Assembly: GCF_013166605.1 (NCBI RefSeq) | Contig: NZ_JABKKF010000001.1 | Location: forward strand, 62,001-126,000 | Reading direction: 5' to 3' | DNA from: Xylanibacter muris | Lineage (GTDB): Bacteria; Bacteroidota; Bacteroidia; Bacteroidales; Bacteroidaceae | Length of the DNA stretch: 64,000 nt | In this document: positions 48,509-58,036 of the stretch, piece by piece | How the letters are laid out: each line of letters starts with the position of its first letter | How positions within the stretch are numbered: position 1 is the stretch's first letter | Position numbers and translations under genes: made by a program | Notes under the pieces: generated by a model | The model's input: only the letters and a program-made list of their open reading frames with translations | Told to the model about the DNA's origin: nothing | The model's database searches: none

Positions 48509-49504
48509 TCATAAACTATAATGCACATTCTTCAGTCTTTCCCTTGTTTCCTCCATTATTCCTACAAGCTCATCAACGGTACTTGCCCTCAACATTGCTA
48601 TACGAGTCTGACGGAAGTCCGGAATGCCCTTAAACACCGGACTGGCGGCAAGATGACGGCGGGTATGCAGTATGCCACGATATTCATCAATACGCTCCAC
48701 GTTTATTCTCAGCTGCTCCTCGAGAATGTCTATTTTATCATCTATTGTTAACGGCAGTTCCTCAACTCCATCAAGCCTTTCTCTCATCTCCTTAAATATC
48801 CATGGACGTCCGAAAGTAGCTCTTCCAACCATCACCGCGTCGACACCATACTCGCTAAAGGCCCTTTCCGCCTCCTCTGCCGATGTAATGTCGCCATTGC
48901 CTATAATGGGAATACGTATACGCGGATTTCTCTTCACCTCTCCTATCAGCGTCCAGTCGGATTCACCTGTATACATCTGCGCCCGCGTGCGGCCGTGTAT
49001 CGTGAGCGCCTGTATGCCACAGTCCTGCAATTGCTCTGCAAGCGTTGTGATAACAAGATTCTCACTATTCCATCCGAGACGGGTCTTAACCGTCACCGGA
49101 ACATCAACCGCCTTCACCACCTCACGAGTTATCTCAAGCATCAAAGGTATGTTCTGCAGCATTCCCGCACCTGCACCTTTTCCTGCAACTTTCTTCACCG
49201 GACAGCCAAAGTTCAGGTCTATCAAATCAGGACGGGCCTGTTCTACTATACGTGCAGCCTCAACCATAGAGGCCGTATCACGTCCGTAAATCTGTATGCC
49301 GACAGGACGTTCCTCATCACTTATGACAAGTTTATCCACTGTAGACCTTATCGAACGCACAAGCGCCTCTGCGCTTACAAATTCAGTATACACCATTGAG
49401 GCTCCGAATCTCTTGCATAAAAGACGGAAACCTATGTCGGTGACATCTTCCATAGGTGCAAGAAAAACCGGCCTTTGGCCGAATTCTATATTTCCAATTT
49501 TCAT
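48509..49504 (-). CDS. dusB: tRNA-dihydrouridine synthase (DusB-like)
   Basis: Dus enzymes reduce specific uridines of tRNA to dihydrouridine using FMN and NAD(P)H. The 331-residue protein has the FMN barrel start VFLAPMEDVTDIGFRLL, the DLNFGCPVKKVAGKGAG motif with its catalytic-site cysteine, TVKTRLGW, and LTIHGRTRAQMYTG. I place the start at the ATG at 49504; a TTG two codons upstream is possible. Subfamily DusB is inferred from overall similarity. It stands 85 bp after dprA on the same strand. Confidence 0.9.
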   Translation of the reverse strand: MKIGNIEFGQRPVFLAPMEDVTDIGFRLLCKRFGASMVYTEFVSAEALVRSIRSTVDKLVISDEERPVGIQIYGRDTASMVEAARIVEQARPDLIDLNFGCPVKKVAGKGAGAGMLQNIPLMLEITREVVKAVDVPVTVKTRLGWNSENLVITTLAEQLQDCGIQALTIHGRTRAQMYTGESDWTLIGEVKRNPRIRIPIIGNGDITSAEEAERAFSEYGVDAVMVGRATFGRPWIFKEMRERLDGVEELPLTIDDKIDILEEQLRINVERIDEYRGILHTRRHLAASPVFKGIPDFRQTRIAMLRASTVDELVGIMEETRERLKNVHYSL

Positions 49505-49589
49505 TATCAAGTGTTTTTATTATCCCTTGTAACAATTCCAATTATCTATATCCACACGGTATCATAATGAAGTAATATCGCTGCCCGTA

Positions 49590-50726
49590 TCACAAACTCA
49601 GCAGATGATACGTCCCTCCGGCGTATGCCTTCACCACACCCTTCATCTCAAGCCGGAACAGCAGTGATATCACATTGCTTATGACTATGCCCGTCTTTGC
49701 ACTTATCACATTTGCCTGCAAGTCATTATTACTCTTCAGCAAGTCTGCAATTTTTCTCTCATCATCATCAAGCTCTACAAACAGCTGTCTCTCGATTCCT
49801 TTCTGTTTAGCCTCTCCACGAGTTATCTCATCTGTCCATCCGAGTGCGTTTACAATGTCATGTGCCGATGTCACCAACGCTGCCTTGTTATCGCGTATAA
49901 GATTGTTGCATCCCTCGGAAGTCTTCACTCCCACAGCTCCCGGATAAGCAAACACGTCATGCCCATACCCTTGTGCCATATCGGCCGTTATGAGACTTCC
50001 GCCGCGTTCCTGCGACTCTATGACGACCACCGCATCGCATATTCCCGCCACTATGCGGTTGCGCCTAACGAAATTGACCTTGTCGGCATTTGTCATTGTC
50101 ATGAACTCGGTAAGCAATCCGCCGTTGCGTACCATAGCCGAGGCCGTTTCCCTGTGTGCTGAAGGATAAAGAGTATCAAGCCCGTGAGCCAACACACCCA
50201 CAGTACTGTATCCGTTCTCCATTGCCTGTCTGTGGCTTATGACATCCACCCCGTACGCCAGGCCGCTGACAACAAGTATATTATGACTGTATTCACGCAG
50301 TCCGGCCATAAGGCTTCTTATCAAGTCACAACCGTATGGCGTACATTTTCTTGTGCCCACCACACTTAGAACCTTTGTACAGTTCAGGTCTGCCGTGCCT
50401 TTATAATAAAGAACCAACGGAGCATCCGCACATTCGACAAGCCGCCACGGATAACGGCTGTCAGACATTGTAAGTATGGAAATCCCGTTCCGCCCGGCAT
50501 AATCAATCTCTGTCTCTGCCCTACGAAAAGCCTCATCCCATTTTTTTAATCCTTCAACAAGCCTCGGTGAGCATTCCGGAAGAACACCAGATATATCGTT
50601 ACGGTGCTCATATACTGCCATGGCACTGCCCAGCTCACGGTAAAGGGCAAGTGCCGTAGTAAAATTGAAATTACTCAGACGAGTGAGTGCCACGGCATAA
50701 AAGGTTTCTTTTTCAGACGTATTCAT
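49590..50726 (-). CDS. dprA: DNA processing protein DprA
   Basis: DprA binds incoming single-stranded DNA and loads RecA during natural transformation; it is also widespread in bacteria not known to be competent. The 378-residue protein has a SAM-like N-terminus, the Rossmann core with SVVGTRKCTPYG, VSGLAYGVDVISHRQAM, LAHGLDTLYPSAHR and ESQERGGSLITADMAQGYG, and a C-terminal winged-helix domain. Its start overlaps the thioesterase stop by 4 bp, forming a DUF2851-thioesterase-dprA operon. Confidence 0.95.
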   Translation of the reverse strand: MNTSEKETFYAVALTRLSNFNFTTALALYRELGSAMAVYEHRNDISGVLPECSPRLVEGLKKWDEAFRRAETEIDYAGRNGISILTMSDSRYPWRLVECADAPLVLYYKGTADLNCTKVLSVVGTRKCTPYGCDLIRSLMAGLREYSHNILVVSGLAYGVDVISHRQAMENGYSTVGVLAHGLDTLYPSAHRETASAMVRNGGLLTEFMTMTNADKVNFVRRNRIVAGICDAVVVIESQERGGSLITADMAQGYGHDVFAYPGAVGVKTSEGCNNLIRDNKAALVTSAHDIVNALGWTDEITRGEAKQKGIERQLFVELDDDERKIADLLKSNNDLQANVISAKTGIVISNVISLLFRLEMKGVVKAYAGGTYHLLSL

Positions 50727-51124
50727 AAAGTCAAAAACAACGCACGGTCATAATCTTCACTGTTTCCAAGCTTTCCGTCAACAAGACATACAATGTCTAT
50801 GACACCCTTGAAACAAAGCTTATTGTCTGAAAGCCTGTATATTTCATGATAAAACACATAGCGTATGCCTTCCTTTGTAACATTGAGACATGAACGTAAC
50901 CCGTCATCACATCTCAACGGTGTTTTATACTGGAGATTCATTCTTGCCACAACCGCATCAACTCCTTTCCTGTGCATGGCTGCAAAGCTAAGCCCGCGCG
51001 ACTTCAGAAAAAGGTGGCGGGTATGTTCTGTATAGTGCAGATAATTGGCGTTATTTACAATCCCTTCAATATCACATTCATAGTCACGGACCATCATTGT
51101 GGTCTCAAATATATAGTCTTTCAT
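50723..51124 (-). CDS. Acyl-CoA thioesterase, 4HBT hotdog family
   Basis: The 133-residue protein has the hotdog-fold 4-hydroxybenzoyl-CoA thioesterase signature with the acidic catalytic position in YECDIEGIVNNANYLHYTEHTR near residues 14-35. It should hydrolyse an acyl-CoA or acyl-carrier thioester in the cytoplasm; the substrate cannot be inferred. It overlaps the upstream DUF2851 gene and the downstream dprA gene by 4 bp each, so all three are translationally coupled. Confidence 0.88.
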   Translation of the reverse strand: MKDYIFETTMMVRDYECDIEGIVNNANYLHYTEHTRHLFLKSRGLSFAAMHRKGVDAVVARMNLQYKTPLRCDDGLRSCLNVTKEGIRYVFYHEIYRLSDNKLCFKGVIDIVCLVDGKLGNSEDYDRALFLTL

Positions 51125-52413
51125 CTCTTTAAATATTCATATCCAAAACGACATCTCAGACAGTCTTTCCTGTCGCAATATTCTTTTTTAAGCTGTATAA
51201 GCGCCTGGCTGTCACCGGCTGATTCCACATCCATTCCACAGTCACGCCACATACGTATAATACTGTTATTCTCCGCCTTTATACTTTCCAGAAAATCAAA
51301 TGCACGGTTGCACAGCATTTCGCTCCCGATATGTTTTCCGTATGCGAACAACACCGGCACAACGGTATTTATTATCAGCAGATTAAACGAAAACGGTGAA
51401 AGATTCTTTGTGTTTCTTATACTTTCCGAACCGAAAGTATAGTGCGTTTCCCAATATGGGGTGACATGAGTCTTCAATACGTCTGTAAGTTCAGCCATTG
51501 TGTTACACTCAATGATACTGCTCAGTCCGGCGGTACGTTCATAGTAGAGATTGGCAAGCTGAGATATACGTATATGCGGAAAATTCTGCGGCCGCAGCCT
51601 CATAAACCGCCATATCCTGCTGTCGAGAGGAATGAGACCGAACTTATGTGAGAGGTATTTATATTCGTCTCTCATCTTCATGAGATATCCGTCTTCCATG
51701 GCTTCTTTCATATAACGTTCCGACACTGCCGTGTCTGACAGCAGTCCGGCTTGTCCCATAAAAATGGCCTCTATCTGAAATAAATCGTCGCGGTGATGGG
51801 CCACGCTGCCCAAAGGCACGTTGAGCGCCCATTGTTCAAATGCGTCACCATTGATTCCAAATCCGAAATTACGCGCCAAAGTGACAAAATACGCATCCTC
51901 CCATGAACCGTCTTTCAATTTCACACGATGCTCTATAGCCTTTGTCTTCTGTTCCAAACGCTCTGTCTGGAGAGCTGCCATCCATGAATGCACGGTAAGC
52001 CTGCTCAAATCAGGAATTATCCTGTAACATGGCGGATAAGACTCTGTGGCCTGAAGCTGATAGTAATTATCCGCTATCCTCTGAGGAACATCCATCTGCA
52101 TTTGGGGTATGTACCGCCCTTCTGAGGTAAAAACATCACAGTCTATTGTCTTTGCGACATGAAGAACCACATTGTCGTATGCCTTATCATGATCATGTCC
52201 ATGAAGATACCAGCCTTTTGAACTGTCATGTATCTCGACATTACCCACCCATACCGTATTGTCAATCCTTACCTTTGCATTGAAAAAATCCGGGCCTGCA
52301 TTACGGTTGTGAAGTCCGGAATCGATTATTTCAATGCTCTTGCCATCGGTTGTGGTGAGTGCGGCAAGCGGAAACATCCGGTGCTTCCAAGCATAATGCA
52401 GCAGTTGTTCCAT
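51121..52413 (-). CDS. DUF2851 family protein
   Basis: A 430-residue protein of the Bacteroidetes-specific DUF2851 family, recognised by its N-terminus (EQLLHYAWKHRMFP), GLHNRNAGPDFFNAKVRID, WVGNVEIHDSSKGWYLHGHDHDKAYDNVVLHV and a cysteine-rich C-terminus (CDRKDCLRCRFGYEYLK). It lacks a signal peptide and is probably cytoplasmic. Its function is unknown to me; the GPDF-N-K and H-D-H pattern hints at a nuclease-like fold, but that is speculation. First gene of an operon with the thioesterase and dprA, behind an exact promoter. Confidence 0.85.
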   Translation of the reverse strand: MEQLLHYAWKHRMFPLAALTTTDGKSIEIIDSGLHNRNAGPDFFNAKVRIDNTVWVGNVEIHDSSKGWYLHGHDHDKAYDNVVLHVAKTIDCDVFTSEGRYIPQMQMDVPQRIADNYYQLQATESYPPCYRIIPDLSRLTVHSWMAALQTERLEQKTKAIEHRVKLKDGSWEDAYFVTLARNFGFGINGDAFEQWALNVPLGSVAHHRDDLFQIEAIFMGQAGLLSDTAVSERYMKEAMEDGYLMKMRDEYKYLSHKFGLIPLDSRIWRFMRLRPQNFPHIRISQLANLYYERTAGLSSIIECNTMAELTDVLKTHVTPYWETHYTFGSESIRNTKNLSPFSFNLLIINTVVPVLFAYGKHIGSEMLCNRAFDFLESIKAENNSIIRMWRDCGMDVESAGDSQALIQLKKEYCDRKDCLRCRFGYEYLKR

Positions 52414-52442
52414 ATTTGTGGGATTTTAACATTTACGATAAA

Positions 52443-52473
52443 CAAAGATAGTGCAAATCGAAGACAATACAAA
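52443..52473 (-). promoter_or_regulatory. Promoter of the DUF2851-thioesterase-dprA operon
   Basis: On the minus strand TTTG (52473-52470), 19 nt, TATCTTTG (52450-52443): an exact consensus promoter, 30 nt before the start codon. Confidence 0.8.
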
Positions 52474-52534
52474 ATAAAAGACACTCCATTCCGTTTTTTT
52501 AACTCTAAATCAACGTATTATGGACAAAATTCTG

Positions 52535-52542
52535 TAACTTTG
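52535..52542 (+). promoter_or_regulatory. -7 element of dapB
   Basis: TAACTTTG matches TAnnTTTG, 25 nt upstream of dapB; no clear -33 box. It shares the 153-bp divergent gap with the DUF2851 promoter. Confidence 0.5.
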
Positions 52543-52566
52543 CAACAGTTTTAATTCGAATTAAAT

Positions 52567-53322
52567 ATGAAGATAGCACTAATAGGCTACGGTAAGATGG
52601 GAAAGATGATTGAGCAGACAGCCATCAGCCGCGGTCATGAAATTGTTTGTATCATAGACATTGACAACCAAGAGGACTTCAACAGTCCTGAATTTGCATC
52701 TGCCGATGTGGCGATAGAGTTCACAACCCCGCATACAGCATACGGCAACTTTATAAAAGCATTCAGTCATAACGTCAAGGTTGTTTCAGGCTCTACAGGA
52801 TGGATGGAAGAGCATAAGGCCGATGTTGAGCGCATGTGCGGCAAAGAAGGCAAAACCCTCTTCTGGGCAAGCAACTTCTCGATAGGCGTTGCGATATTCT
52901 CTGCCGTGAACCGTTATCTTGCAAAGATTATGAACGGTTTTCCTCAATACGGAGTAAAGATGGAAGAAGTACATCATATCCATAAGCTTGATGCCCCGAG
53001 CGGCACAGCTATAACTCTTGCCGAGGATATAATAAACAACATCGAACGTAAGGAAAAATGGGTGAAAGGCACTCTTACTGCTCCGGACGGAACAATGTCA
53101 GGCAGCGAAAACTGTAATGCCAACGAGATGCGAATAGACTCCATACGCCGCGATGAAGTGCCTGGAATACACAGCGTTTCATACGACAGCGAGGCCGACT
53201 GCATCACAATCACACACGATGCACACTCACGCAAGGGATTCGCGCTCGGTGCGGTACTGGCCGCCGAATATACTCAAAATCATGAGGGACTGCTGACTAT
53301 CAGCGATATGTTTAAATTCTGA
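52567..53322 (+). CDS. dapB: 4-hydroxy-tetrahydrodipicolinate reductase
   Basis: DapB reduces hydroxy-tetrahydrodipicolinate to tetrahydrodipicolinate in lysine and diaminopimelate synthesis. The 251-residue protein has the dinucleotide-binding start ALIGYGKMGKMIE and the catalytic motif EVHHIHKLDAPSGTA, plus SGSTGW and SNFSIGVAIF. lepB begins 30 bp downstream, and the run dapB-lepB-lepB paralogue-wbqC is closely spaced on the plus strand, linking peptidoglycan precursor and envelope genes. Confidence 0.96.
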   Translation: MKIALIGYGKMGKMIEQTAISRGHEIVCIIDIDNQEDFNSPEFASADVAIEFTTPHTAYGNFIKAFSHNVKVVSGSTGWMEEHKADVERMCGKEGKTLFWASNFSIGVAIFSAVNRYLAKIMNGFPQYGVKMEEVHHIHKLDAPSGTAITLAEDIINNIERKEKWVKGTLTAPDGTMSGSENCNANEMRIDSIRRDEVPGIHSVSYDSEADCITITHDAHSRKGFALGAVLAAEYTQNHEGLLTISDMFKF

Positions 53323-53351
53323 TTCTACAGTCTGAATACTTTAAACCTGTT

Positions 53352-54782
53352 ATGGAAAAAAAACAAAAACTCAATATGAAAAAACAATGGGCCAAGTTTT
53401 CCATTGTAATCATTCTGTATCTTCTGTTTCTTTTATGGCTGGAAAGCTGGCTCGGACTCATTGTCATACCGTTTATATACGATGTATATATCACCAAGAA
53501 GATAAACTGGCAATGGTGGAAGGATTCCGACAATCCCGTAAGGACGATAATGTCGTGGATTGACGCTATCGTATTCGCACTTGTCGCCGTATATTTCATC
53601 AATCTTTTCTTTTTCCAAAACTATGTAATTCCATCCAGCTCGCTCGAGAAATCACTTCTCACAGGCGACTATCTGTTTGTAAGCAAGATGAGCTACGGCC
53701 CACGCATACCGGAAACTCCGCTCACGATGCCTCTCACACAGCACACACTGCCCATACTCGAATGCAAATCATATATAGAATGGCCTCATTGGGACTACAA
53801 ACGTGCAAAGGGCCTGGGAAAAGTACAGGTGAACGATATCGTTGTGTTCAACTATCCGGCCGGGGACTCTCTTTGTTCCAACATCCGTTATCAGGCCCAA
53901 GACTACTATCAACTGTGCTATGGATACGGTTATCAGATTTACTCACTCAATGACAACCTCGACTCACTCAGTGCGATGGAACGTAGGGAGTATTTCAATG
54001 TGATATATAATGCTGGTAGAAATTATATAAATGAAAATCCTGTAGAGTTCGGAGAAGTAATAACACGTCCCACAGACCGTCGCGAGAATTATGTAAAACG
54101 TTGCGTGGGACTGCCGGGACAGACACTGCAGATAAAAAACCGAATAATATATCTCGATGGGAAAGCCAACAAAGAGCCTGACAATGTACAATATACATAC
54201 TATGTAAAGCTACGACATTCTCTTTCTGACGAGCTCATGAAAGAACTCGGCATATCCATGGAAGATCTTACAAGCCTTAACACCAACGGATTCATGCCGC
54301 TAACCAAACACGCTGTTGCTACACTGGGCAAACGCAAGGACATAGTTGAAAGCATTTCCATTGTGACAGATGCGTCGGAATGGGATATATATCCGCTTAA
54401 CGGCAACATGCACTGGACAAGAGACAACTACGGTCCTATATGGATACCGGCAAAGGGTGAGAGCATAAAGCTCACATTGGAAAACCTTCCCATATACGAA
54501 CGTCCTATAAAAGTGTATGAAGGCAACGACCTGCAGGTTAAAGACGGAAAGATATACATCAACGGCAAGCAGGCCGACAGTTATACGTTTAAGATGGACT
54601 ACTACTGGATGATGGGCGACAACCGTCATAACTCGGCCGACTCACGTTATTGGGGATTCGTTCCTGAAGACCACGTTGTTGGCAAACCTATCTTCATCTG
54701 GTGGTCAAGCGACCCCGACCGTAGAGGCATAGACGGTATACGCTGGAGCAGGCTTTTCAGGTTTGTGGATAATATAAAATAG
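53352..54782 (+). CDS. lepB: Signal peptidase I
   Basis: LepB cleaves signal peptides at the periplasmic face of the inner membrane. The 476-residue protein has two N-terminal membrane segments (about 15-50 and 70-90), then the S26 catalytic domain. The nucleophile is Ser97 in PSSSLEKSL and the general base Lys249 in NYVKRCVGLPGQ. Box E is present as MMGDNRHNSADSRYWGF. It is much longer than Gram-positive enzymes because of an insertion of about 150 residues between the two catalytic residues, as usual in Bacteroidetes. It ends in TAG and is followed in the same frame by a degenerate paralogue. Confidence 0.94.
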   Translation: MEKKQKLNMKKQWAKFSIVIILYLLFLLWLESWLGLIVIPFIYDVYITKKINWQWWKDSDNPVRTIMSWIDAIVFALVAVYFINLFFFQNYVIPSSSLEKSLLTGDYLFVSKMSYGPRIPETPLTMPLTQHTLPILECKSYIEWPHWDYKRAKGLGKVQVNDIVVFNYPAGDSLCSNIRYQAQDYYQLCYGYGYQIYSLNDNLDSLSAMERREYFNVIYNAGRNYINENPVEFGEVITRPTDRRENYVKRCVGLPGQTLQIKNRIIYLDGKANKEPDNVQYTYYVKLRHSLSDELMKELGISMEDLTSLNTNGFMPLTKHAVATLGKRKDIVESISIVTDASEWDIYPLNGNMHWTRDNYGPIWIPAKGESIKLTLENLPIYERPIKVYEGNDLQVKDGKIYINGKQADSYTFKMDYYWMMGDNRHNSADSRYWGFVPEDHVVGKPIFIWWSSDPDRRGIDGIRWSRLFRFVDNIK

Positions 54783-54806
54783 CCTATCACTCTATCTACA
54801 AGACCG

Positions 54807-55379
54807 TTGCCATATCCGGATAAAACTGCTGCTGACCAAAAAAATAATAAGGAATTGAAAACAGCCCTGAATACCATATTGGCATTTGCGGTGGCTATAC
54901 TTATAATGTTGGCATTCCGCTTTCTGGCGTTCACCATCTATACGGTGAACGGCAGAGAGTTGGAACCGGTATTCAAACAGGGTGACCGCATTATGGTAAA
55001 CCGCTGGAGCTACGGCTTACGTACCGGCGGAGGACATTCTTTATTTCCTTTCTCCCGCCTTATGCGCAGTAATATAAGACGCGGTGACATAGTTGCTTTC
55101 GACAATCCTTCAGACTCTGCCGGAGGTGTGTTCGTATGCCGTTGCAAGGCTTTGCCCGGAGACACGGTGGCAACTCAGTCCGGCCCGTTCATCATACCGG
55201 GAAAGGTAAGTTGTGCAAAAGAAGATTATTATTGGTTTGAATCTCTTTCGATAAACAATACTATAGACAGCCGTATGTTCGGCCCGGTACCCGACAGTCG
55301 CATAATAGGAAGAGTGGTCACCGTGCTCTACAATCACGATGACAGCTATCCTTTCTATTGCGGATACTCCATACGATGA
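54807..55379 (+). CDS. Catalytically degenerate signal peptidase I paralogue
   Basis: The 190-residue product is an S26-type protein with one N-terminal membrane segment (about residues 20-46). At the nucleophile position it reads VNGRELEPVFKQGDRI, with Glu51 where active enzymes have Ser. At the general-base position it reads FVCRCKALPGDTV, with Cys111 instead of Lys. It is therefore probably inactive. No ATG precedes the membrane segment; I use TTG at 54807. The frame is the same as lepB, separated by its TAG and 24 bp, so TTG initiation or stop-codon readthrough are both conceivable. It may regulate or scaffold LepB (inference). Confidence 0.75.
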   Translation: MPYPDKTAADQKNNKELKTALNTILAFAVAILIMLAFRFLAFTIYTVNGRELEPVFKQGDRIMVNRWSYGLRTGGGHSLFPFSRLMRSNIRRGDIVAFDNPSDSAGGVFVCRCKALPGDTVATQSGPFIIPGKVSCAKEDYYWFESLSINNTIDSRMFGPVPDSRIIGRVVTVLYNHDDSYPFYCGYSIR

Positions 55380-55412
55380 CTTATAAAAACACCTGTTTCT
55401 ATCTGTTTTCAA

Positions 55413-56018
55413 ATGAAAGCATTATTATCCACAACATATTTCGGCCCCATACAATGGTATCAAAAGCTCAACCGCTACAGCGAAGCGGTGATTGAGCGCT
55501 GCGAAAACTATCCGAAACAGACTTTCCGCAACCGTTGCGTAATAGCAACCGCAAACGGAACACAGGCTCTCACAATACCGGTAAGCCGCGAAAATACATC
55601 ATTAACAAAAGACATCCGTATAAGTGACCACGGCAACTGGAGGCATACCCATTGGCATGCACTTATGAGCGCATACGGTGAGTCTCCGTTTTTCGAATAC
55701 TATGAAGATGACATCAGGCCGTTTTTCGAACAGCGATGGGATTTTCTCTACGACTTCAACATGGAAATATGCCATAAGATATGTGAACTTATCGATATAC
55801 GTCCGAATATAATTGAATCTGACATTTATATAAAGAGGGACTTATGTGACAATGCGGATTTCCGTGAATCAATAAATCCGAAACATCCGGAAGATGACCC
55901 TGAATTCACACCACACAGGTATTATCAGGTATATGAAGACAGACACGGTTTCATTCCCAATCTCAGCATCCTCGACCTACTGTTCAACATGGGACCAGAA
56001 GGTATATTTTATCTTTAG
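55413..56018 (+). CDS. WbqC-like family protein
   Basis: A 201-residue protein of the WbqC family (LLSTTYFGPIQWYQKL, then ALTIPVSREN, and HWHALMSAYGESPFFEYYEDDI). Family members often occur in O-antigen or polysaccharide loci but also alone beside lepB in Bacteroidetes; the biochemical role is not established. It has no signal peptide. It begins 33 bp after the degenerate lepB paralogue and is probably the last gene of the dapB-lepB run. Confidence 0.85.
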   Translation: MKALLSTTYFGPIQWYQKLNRYSEAVIERCENYPKQTFRNRCVIATANGTQALTIPVSRENTSLTKDIRISDHGNWRHTHWHALMSAYGESPFFEYYEDDIRPFFEQRWDFLYDFNMEICHKICELIDIRPNIIESDIYIKRDLCDNADFRESINPKHPEDDPEFTPHRYYQVYEDRHGFIPNLSILDLLFNMGPEGIFYL

Positions 56019-56201
56019 CTTCTCAGAACGGGAAAACCTGAACATCTTATACCTAACATTGGTCCAAACACGATGTTTGTATATATGTTTTTTCATCCGT
56101 GATTAGAGATATACCGCTTTTAGCACATGGCAGGCAAAATATATCAAATGACAAATCTAATTAATGGGAATCACACCAAATTGGGATGAAAACACCAACA
56201 A

Positions 56202-56241
56202 AAAGAGGATGTGTCGCATAAATATTCAACACATCCTCTTT
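56202..56241 (-). terminator. Terminator of the DUF2264 gene
   Basis: A perfect 13-bp stem (56202-56214 with 56229-56241) with a 14-nt loop. On the minus strand it is followed by a short T run. It lies 37 bp past the DUF2264 stop, in the gap to the convergent WbqC gene. Confidence 0.7.
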
Positions 56242-56277
56242 CTATAAAAAAACAGAATCTTTATTGAAGATAACTCA

Positions 56278-57537
56278 TCAATACAAATCCTTTGTACTTA
56301 TATTATCTTTCCACAGATGATCTTTCGGAAACGGTTTTCCGCCCCATGCCTTCTTCTGTGTCCAATCCTCTGCAGGAGCAGTCCAGAAAGGAGCGTCTTC
56401 CGGAAGACCAAGAGGCATAAACGCCAGGGAAGCCATATAAAGGCTGCCGTTGTTGGTATACCAATCAGCCAAATCAGGCTGACTTCCACAAAAGCCTATT
56501 GTAAGGAAACCTCCGTCATTATAATTGTTCTGACTGTCGAACATACGATGCAGTACAGCTGTCAAAGCCTCCCTCACCTGTCCGCATGTAAGCTCTTTAG
56601 GCAAGGTTTGTTTCCATGCCATAAGGGCTAACGGCTGAAGAGCCGCCACACGGTATGTACTTGAACGCCCGAAAACAGGAAACGTGCCCTCCGGAGATAT
56701 GAAACGCTCGAGAATAACAGAAAAGCGCTGTGCTCTGCGAAGCTCGCGGTCGTAATATTTTTTATAGTCAATGCGTGAATGCTGCTTTCCGTCAATCATG
56801 TTCTGAAGGGTTTCAAGATACATGGGATGAAAAACATAGCTTGAATAATAGTCGAAAGCAAAATCCGGACCATCGGCATACCATCCGTCGCCCACATACC
56901 ACTCCTCAACCTTACGTATGGCTGTGTTAACCCGGAAAATATCGTATGGCGCACCTGTCTTTGCAAGAAAACTCTCTATAGTGGATGAGAATAGAAACCA
57001 GTTTGTATAAGGAGGGTCTATACGCCTCAGCCTAGTAAACTCATCTATATACCGCTTCTTCGTCGTATCATCCAACGGCACCCATAATCTTTCATAACCG
57101 CGGATAAAACTTTCCGCCAGATAGGCTGCATCTACAAGTGTCTGTCCTTCTTTCCTCCATAAAAGATAGTCGGGTGACGAAGGGTCAACAGCATTCTTAT
57201 ACGAGGCCAAAGCCCATTCCCTAAGTTGTCTGCGCTGTTTTCCCTCTGCCGTATCGTCATCCGGCAGGGCCAGCCATGGAGCAATGCCGGCCATCAACCG
57301 GCCGAAACATTCCATATAGGCCACTTTCCTGTTACGTCCGTCCCATGTAGGACTCACCTCAAGCTGCATGTTCTGCTGCAACGTGCCGCGACTCATATTC
57401 TCCAAAACCGGCTGTGCCATAGTATAGGCCTGTTGACACCAATATTCACGTGGAGTAAGCTTGGCTTGCTTTTTTGCCGAAACACCTGTAAACGGGATTA
57501 CCAGCAATAATGATACTAATAATGTATTAAACCGCAT
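56278..57537 (-). CDS. Secreted DUF2264 family protein
   Basis: The 419-residue protein has a signal peptide (MRFNTLLVSLLLVIPFTGVSA) and the alpha/alpha-barrel-like DUF2264 domain (KVAYMECFGRLMAGIAPWL, DPPYTNWFLFSSTIESFL, GWYADGPDFAFDYYSSYVFHPM, FGRSSTYRVAALQPLALMA). DUF2264 proteins often occur with polysaccharide-degrading genes and resemble hydrolase or lyase folds, so a carbohydrate role is likely but unproven. It is monocistronic; a single 67-bp repeat copy lies 106 bp upstream in promoter orientation. Confidence 0.85.
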   Translation of the reverse strand: MRFNTLLVSLLLVIPFTGVSAKKQAKLTPREYWCQQAYTMAQPVLENMSRGTLQQNMQLEVSPTWDGRNRKVAYMECFGRLMAGIAPWLALPDDDTAEGKQRRQLREWALASYKNAVDPSSPDYLLWRKEGQTLVDAAYLAESFIRGYERLWVPLDDTTKKRYIDEFTRLRRIDPPYTNWFLFSSTIESFLAKTGAPYDIFRVNTAIRKVEEWYVGDGWYADGPDFAFDYYSSYVFHPMYLETLQNMIDGKQHSRIDYKKYYDRELRRAQRFSVILERFISPEGTFPVFGRSSTYRVAALQPLALMAWKQTLPKELTCGQVREALTAVLHRMFDSQNNYNDGGFLTIGFCGSQPDLADWYTNNGSLYMASLAFMPLGLPEDAPFWTAPAEDWTQKKAWGGKPFPKDHLWKDNISTKDLY

Positions 57538-57642
57538 AAATTATAAATGTGTATATTTAACTGTTTTAAGTCTTAAGTATTCAAATATCATCAGAAACAC
57601 ATTGTACATTTCCTTAAATCACAAACGTAAAAATCTGCTATT

Positions 57643-57718
57643 ATGCAAAGACAGTGCAAACCGAACGCAATAAAACTTGTTTCAAATTGCCAAGGTCAGT
57701 CTATCTTATGCAAAGATA
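57643..57718 (-). repeat. Single copy of the 67-bp promoter-like repeat, upstream of DUF2264
   Basis: On the minus strand it reads TATCTTTGCATAAGATAG, a diverged core, CAATTTGAAACAAGTTTTAT, GCGTTCGGTTTGCACTG and TCTTTGCATA. It is closely related to the four units before leuS. It points toward the DUF2264 gene, with the TGTCTTTG end at 57653-57646 serving as a plausible -7 box. Confidence 0.75.
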
Positions 57719-57968
57719 ATGAAAATTCCCGATATTTCTATCCGGCAACTTTATATTTCCGAATACTTTTATTCTATTATGACGGTAATGTTCAGATAAA
57801 TACCTTGGATTTCATCATACCTTTTCTCGCTATGGCAATATTCAAGCAACCTTGATATTGTTAATAGAGCTTACCGAAAACGTTCATTTTCACTGTATTC
57901 ATCCGGATAGGGGGACGTGACTTCGGCACGTTTCGTATGCATAGACATAAACGTATGATTAAACACTG

Positions 57969-57994
57969 TACACATCGCAAAGCGATGTCCCTAC
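57969..57994 (-). repeat. 26-bp hairpin repeat, copy 2
   Basis: Matches 14918-14943 in inverted orientation at 25 of 26 positions, with the stem ACATCGC/GCGATGT around an AAA loop. Confidence 0.6.
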
Positions 57995-58036
57995 TTGTGG
58001 TTATACACCCAACGTTTCCACACACACTCCCTTTCT

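Noticed and set aside
54764..55433. Two exact DnaA-box 9-mers (54764-54772 minus strand, 55425-55433 plus strand) as a possible replication origin
   Set aside because: Both lie inside coding sequence (lepB and the WbqC gene), 650 bp apart, with no clustered boxes or AT-rich unwinding region. About one exact 9-mer is expected by chance in a window this size.
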